Below are positions 60,510 to 64,000 of a stretch of 64,000 nucleotides of DNA, one piece after another. The position numbers and the translations under genes were made by a program. This stretch comes from Lactobacillus sp. MRS-253-APC-2B. GTDB lineage: Bacteria > Bacillota > Bacilli > Lactobacillales > Lactobacillaceae. How positions within the stretch are numbered: the first letter of the stretch is position 1; each line of letters starts with the position of its first letter. The stretch is from the NCBI RefSeq assembly GCF_012843675.1, contig NZ_JABAFO010000008.1, forward strand, positions 1 to 64,000, given 5' to 3'. Below the pieces are notes generated by a model. The model saw nothing but the letters and a program-made list of their open reading frames with translations, made no database searches and was not told the origin of the DNA.

Positions 60510-62393
60510 ATGCGCAAATTAAAAATCAAAAACAATGAAGTCGCTTTTTATGCCATGGGTGGCTTGGGCGAGATCGGTAAGAACATGTACTGTGTCCAGT
60601 TCCAAGATGAAATCATCATCATTGACTGTGGGGTGCTCTTCCCAGAAGATGAACTGCTTGGAGTCGACTATGTCATTCAAAACTATGACTATTTGGTAGA
60701 AAACAAGGATAAGATTAAAGGGATCTTTATTACGCACGGTCACGAAGACCACATTGGCGGCCTGCCATTCTTTTTACAAAAGGTTAATGCACCAATCTAT
60801 GCTGGTCCATTTGCCATGTCTTTGATTCGTGGCAAGCTGGAGGAAAAGCACCTGTTAAAGAGCGCTGAACTGCACGAGATCAATGAGTTTGATACGGTGC
60901 ACTTTAAAAAGCTGTGGGTCTCGTTTTTCAGAACGACGCACTCAATCCCGGATACGCTGGGGGTTGCCGTTCATACACCACAAGGTACGATCGTTCAAAC
61001 CGGTGACTTTAAGTTTGACCTAACGCCGGTTGGTCATCTGCCAGGGCCAAACTTTCAGCAGATGGCAAAGCTTGGCGAAGAGGGCGTGCTGCTTTTGACC
61101 TCGGACTCAACCAATGCAGAACGACCAGAATTCACCAAGTCCGAGCGCTGGGTTGATATTCATATTCGGCGCATCTTTGAACGCATCAAAGGTCGAATCA
61201 TCTTTGCATCTTTTGCCTCCAATGTTTATCGTCTGCGAGAGGCCAGTGACGCAGCCTTAAAGCAGGGCCGTAAAATTGCCGTGTTTGGCCGCAGTATGGA
61301 AAATGCCATTACGGCTGGCCAGGAGCTGGGCTATCTGCATATTCCAGAAGATGCATTGATTGATCAAAATGATATTAACAGCTATCCGCCGGAAAAGGTC
61401 ATGATTATGTGTACTGGATCGCAGGGTGAGCCAATGGCCGCATTGAGTCGTATTGCCAATGGTACGCACCGTCAGATTACCATTCAGCCAGGCGATACGG
61501 TCGTCTTCTCATCCAACCCGATTCCCGGCAATACCACCAGCGTCAATGCGTTGATCAACAAGCTGGAAGAAGACGGTGCTGAGGTTATTCACGGCTACGT
61601 CAACAATATCCATACATCCGGTCACGGTGGTCAGGTTGACGAAGAACTGATGCTGCGTTTAATGAAGCCAAAGTTCTTTGCTCCGGTTCATGGTGAGTAC
61701 CGGATGCAAAAGATTCATACCAAGCTGGCAGAATTAACCGGTGTCCCAGCTGATCACAGCTTCGTGTTGGCCAATGGCGATGTGCTGGCCTTAACCAAGG
61801 ATACGTGTCGCGTTGCCGATCACATCGAAACGGCAAGCGACGTCTACATTGATGGTCGCGATGCCGGCGATACCGTGGGCAATCCGGAAATCCGAGAACG
61901 ACGGATGCTTTCTGAAGAAGGGGTCGTAACCGCCATTGCCGTTGTTGATCTTAAGGACTATCAGATCGTTGCTGGCCCAGACATCGTTTCACGTGGCTTC
62001 GTCTACATGCATGAATCTCAAGAGCTGATCAAGGCTGCCAATCATGAAGTCTTCTGGGCAATCTTGAATACCTTTAAGAATCATCAGCACGTTGATCGGC
62101 GTGCGATTAACCGCACCATTGTCAGCCGCCTGCAAAAGCTGCTGTTTGAATGGACGGGTCGGCGTCCAGTCATCATTCCGATGGTTACGATTCTGAATGC
62201 TGATGAAGAAGGGCAAGGCAGCGATCTGCAGCGTGACGTTCGCCATAACACCCGCCGGACTAACTCGCGCCCTAAGCACAAGACTAAGAACGGCACTGCC
62301 AATAACGAAAACGATAAGTCACGGCCACGACCACATCGTCGTAATCGACCAGCTGCCAAGAAAAATGAGCAGCCAGTCGCAGCAGAAAAATAA
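60510..62393 (+). CDS. Ribonuclease J
   Basis: A 627-residue RNase J of the metallo-beta-lactamase/beta-CASP family, acting in 5'-3' exonuclease and endonuclease RNA decay. Metal motifs are complete (HGHEDHIGG, THSIPD, TGDFKFD), as are the beta-CASP blocks (ASFASNVYRL, FGRSMENA, CTGSQGEPMAA, TSGHGGQ). The C-terminal about 60 residues are a low-complexity Arg/Asn/Lys-rich tail (RRTNSRPKHKTKNG). The intact catalytic set argues for activity. There is no rpoY next to it, so assignment to rnjA or rnjB is open. AAAGAAAGG sets ATG 60510. Confidence 0.92.
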   Translation: MRKLKIKNNEVAFYAMGGLGEIGKNMYCVQFQDEIIIIDCGVLFPEDELLGVDYVIQNYDYLVENKDKIKGIFITHGHEDHIGGLPFFLQKVNAPIYAGPFAMSLIRGKLEEKHLLKSAELHEINEFDTVHFKKLWVSFFRTTHSIPDTLGVAVHTPQGTIVQTGDFKFDLTPVGHLPGPNFQQMAKLGEEGVLLLTSDSTNAERPEFTKSERWVDIHIRRIFERIKGRIIFASFASNVYRLREASDAALKQGRKIAVFGRSMENAITAGQELGYLHIPEDALIDQNDINSYPPEKVMIMCTGSQGEPMAALSRIANGTHRQITIQPGDTVVFSSNPIPGNTTSVNALINKLEEDGAEVIHGYVNNIHTSGHGGQVDEELMLRLMKPKFFAPVHGEYRMQKIHTKLAELTGVPADHSFVLANGDVLALTKDTCRVADHIETASDVYIDGRDAGDTVGNPEIRERRMLSEEGVVTAIAVVDLKDYQIVAGPDIVSRGFVYMHESQELIKAANHEVFWAILNTFKNHQHVDRRAINRTIVSRLQKLLFEWTGRRPVIIPMVTILNADEEGQGSDLQRDVRHNTRRTNSRPKHKTKNGTANNENDKSRPRPHRRNRPAAKKNEQPVAAEK

Positions 62394-62402
62394 CCGATTG
62401 AT

Positions 62403-62435
62403 AAAAGTTCGTCTGCAAGACGGGCTTTTTATTTT
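62403..62435 (+). terminator. Terminator after RNase J
   Basis: AAAAGTTCGTCT pairs with AGACGGGCTTTTT with G-T pairs. Confidence 0.8.
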
Positions 62436-62541
62436 TAAAATAACGCCGGCTTTTTTGATTCCAAGCTTAATCAATCGGCAACCCTCTGGTATTATGAAAG
62501 CTGTAATTATTTTTGTTTTCATTATTTAAGGAGGCTTTTTG

Positions 62542-63753
62542 ATGTCAGGGAGAGACTATCTTCACATCTGGTATCAGGCCCAGTTGGTTGGCGCTTTAAT
62601 TTTCTTGATTGCCGTTGCTTGGTGGAACGTCTTGATTATGGGACGCGGCATTCGGCTGTTGGTATTCATTTTGGCGCTGGTTGTTTTAGAAGGTCTGATG
62701 ATTACCATTGTTGCGCATGTACCACGTTGGCTTAGATTAACGGATGTTTTTTTGCAGACCATGCTGCAGCCAATCATGCTGATCATGCTTTGGGGAACCG
62801 TTACCCGAGAGATTATCGTGCGGCTGTATCTGCCGGCACGGGGCGTAATTGCAGTAACGCTGCTGTATTATCTGATCATGTTTGCTCCATTTGCCAGTGA
62901 GATTGGCGGTCAGATGGAAAACGTGGTCGCTCGCATCATCTTTTTAATCTATCTGTTTATGACAACGGTTATGATGATGCAGTACTTTTTACCCGATAAG
63001 TTTATTCAGCCACAGCTTTTTAAAGAGTTTATCGAAACCGGCTTTTGGGGCGCCTTGGCATTTTTTGTTTCGGTAACGGTTTTGATGCGAGCCTGGCATT
63101 TGTCATGGCCAGGTTTGATACCGACGTTTGGTACTGGCTGGAGCTGGTGGGTAATGAGCGTTCTGCTGGCTGTTTATGTAATTTATTTGGCATTTGATAT
63201 TTTCCAAACCGGTTGGCTGCAGTTTGATTTTCACGTTCAATGGAATCGGCGTTTAGTCTTGACGGCTCTGGAAGCAGGAATTGCTGAAGAGACGCTTTGC
63301 CGTTTTGGAATTTTAGGCGCGCTGCTTTATGCCTGCCGTAATCTGACGCAGCGTGTACCGATTGCGATAGGTTTGAGCGCACTCTGCTTTGGACTGCTGC
63401 ATCTGCCAAATGCTGCTGTGCAAAAATGGGACGTGACGATTCTGCAGATGATCTTTGCAATCGGTTTGGGACTTTATTTGGCCGTGGTCTATCTGTACAC
63501 GGGACAATTATGGCTGACAATGCTGATGCACTTCTTTATCGATGCAGCGATCTTTTGCCTAACGCATCATGAAACGATGGTTGGCAGCACCAGCACGGCT
63601 GATTGGATTGTGCTGGCAATTGAGTTTCTGTATTTTGCCGGCATTGCCTTATGGATGATGTTTGGTAATCGGCGCGTGGTTATGGAACGGCATGCCGATC
63701 GCTTTACCGGTGATCATCAACATTTTGATTTCTCGTTTGATTTTAGAATGTGA
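62542..63753 (+). CDS. CPBP-family intramembrane metalloprotease
   Basis: A 403-residue membrane protein with about ten hydrophobic helices and a C-terminal CPBP/Abi domain. The motifs are GIAEETLCRFGILG (EExxxR), FGLLHLPN (FxxxH) and MHFFIDAAIF (HxxxD-like). These residues form the metal-dependent active site of the Rce1-like CAAX protease family. In lactobacilli such proteins are often linked to bacteriocin immunity or processing, but no bacteriocin gene is nearby. AGGAGG fixes ATG 62542. The N-terminal half is longer than in most members. Confidence 0.87.
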   Translation: MSGRDYLHIWYQAQLVGALIFLIAVAWWNVLIMGRGIRLLVFILALVVLEGLMITIVAHVPRWLRLTDVFLQTMLQPIMLIMLWGTVTREIIVRLYLPARGVIAVTLLYYLIMFAPFASEIGGQMENVVARIIFLIYLFMTTVMMMQYFLPDKFIQPQLFKEFIETGFWGALAFFVSVTVLMRAWHLSWPGLIPTFGTGWSWWVMSVLLAVYVIYLAFDIFQTGWLQFDFHVQWNRRLVLTALEAGIAEETLCRFGILGALLYACRNLTQRVPIAIGLSALCFGLLHLPNAAVQKWDVTILQMIFAIGLGLYLAVVYLYTGQLWLTMLMHFFIDAAIFCLTHHETMVGSTSTADWIVLAIEFLYFAGIALWMMFGNRRVVMERHADRFTGDHQHFDFSFDFRM

Positions 63754-63834
63754 AGTTTTGGTAAAGACCCTATATTAAATCATAAAAAAAGCTTATCATT
63801 ATAAACAGCGATTTTTGAAAGGATGTTTAACTTA

Positions 63835-64000
63835 ATGATAATTGAATTGATCAAGTCCTTTATTTTCGGGCTTGTGGAAGGGATCACCGAATGGCTGCCA
63901 ATCAGCAGTACCGGACATATGATTTTGTTGGACCAGTTCGTTAAACTGGACGTGTCCAAATCGTTTTACAGCATGTTTGAGGTGGTCATCCAATTAGGTG
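63835..64000 (+). CDS. uppP: Undecaprenyl-diphosphatase (5' part)
   Basis: The first 55 codons of UppP/BacA, cut by the window end. [20 protein letters not shown] is the catalytic E-rich and PISSTGH signature of the family, preceded by [11 protein letters not shown]. The full protein (usually about 270 residues) recycles undecaprenyl pyrophosphate for cell-wall synthesis and gives bacitracin tolerance. GAAAGGA lies 11 bases before the ATG. Confidence 0.95.
   Translation, partial: MIIELIKSFIFGLVEGITEWLPISSTGHMILLDQFVKLDVSKSFYSMFEVVIQLG

Noticed and set aside
1-64000. CRISPR array, prophage, insertion sequence or rRNA operon
   Set aside because: No regularly spaced direct repeats, integrase, transposase, structural phage genes or rRNA sequence were seen on either strand.

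Overview
The window looks like chromosome of a heterofermentative lactic acid bacterium (Lactobacillaceae; a Limosilactobacillus-type genome is my best guess). This rests on gene content (pepN, luxS, mprF, citM/citCDEF/citG, DUF4811 plus LmrB, CitI), moderate GC content, strong AGGAGG ribosome binding sites and frequent TTG starts. I found no prophage, insertion sequence, CRISPR array or rRNA. One tRNA (Asp, GTC) is present. The species call is inference.

Layout. 0-4.3 kb: cytochrome b5-like protein, a TPP-riboswitch-controlled thiW transporter subunit, and a MacAB-like efflux operon. 4.3-20.3 kb: housekeeping and transport genes (pheA, yaaA, ClC channel, methyltransferase, DMT exporter, an amino-acid permease with an attenuator-like leader, pepN, a HesB-like protein), two penicillin-recognising-fold enzymes, and a 952-residue PLD/SF2-helicase/DUF3427 protein. 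20.3-24.4 kb: a PPK2 polyphosphate kinase with an unknown partner, a TVP38 protein and a DUF2252 protein. 24.4-29.7 kb: a sucrose regulon (scrB and scrA) with matching LacI-type operators laid over the -35 boxes and cre sites; a GNAT protein and a zinc alcohol dehydrogenase lie between.

29.8-44.9 kb is the metabolic core. It holds a cyclophilin, then fumC-frdA, then an LDH-fold dehydrogenase whose specificity residue is the Arg of malate dehydrogenases, then a DASS dicarboxylate/citrate carrier. A hydrolase follows, then citI divergent from citM-citC-citD-citE-citF, then citG-lysR. Together these encode citrate cleavage to acetate and oxaloacetate. Oxaloacetate can then go either to pyruvate (CitM) or through malate and fumarate to succinate (MDH, FumC, FrdA), which would re-oxidise NADH; the DASS carrier could exchange citrate for succinate. 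citX is not in the window.

45-64 kb: ThrE-type exporter, a uracil-DNA glycosylase that has lost its Fe-S cysteines, two hydrolase-type genes, a GabT-like aminotransferase with its permease, mprF, tRNA-Asp, an RluA-type pseudouridine synthase, luxS, a DUF4811/LmrB efflux pair divergent from a MerR regulator through back-to-back promoters, RNase J, a CPBP protease, and the start of uppP. Three copies of a roughly 190-bp structured repeat sit directly behind the stop codons of mprF, luxS and a small orphan gene, each in the orientation of the gene it follows.
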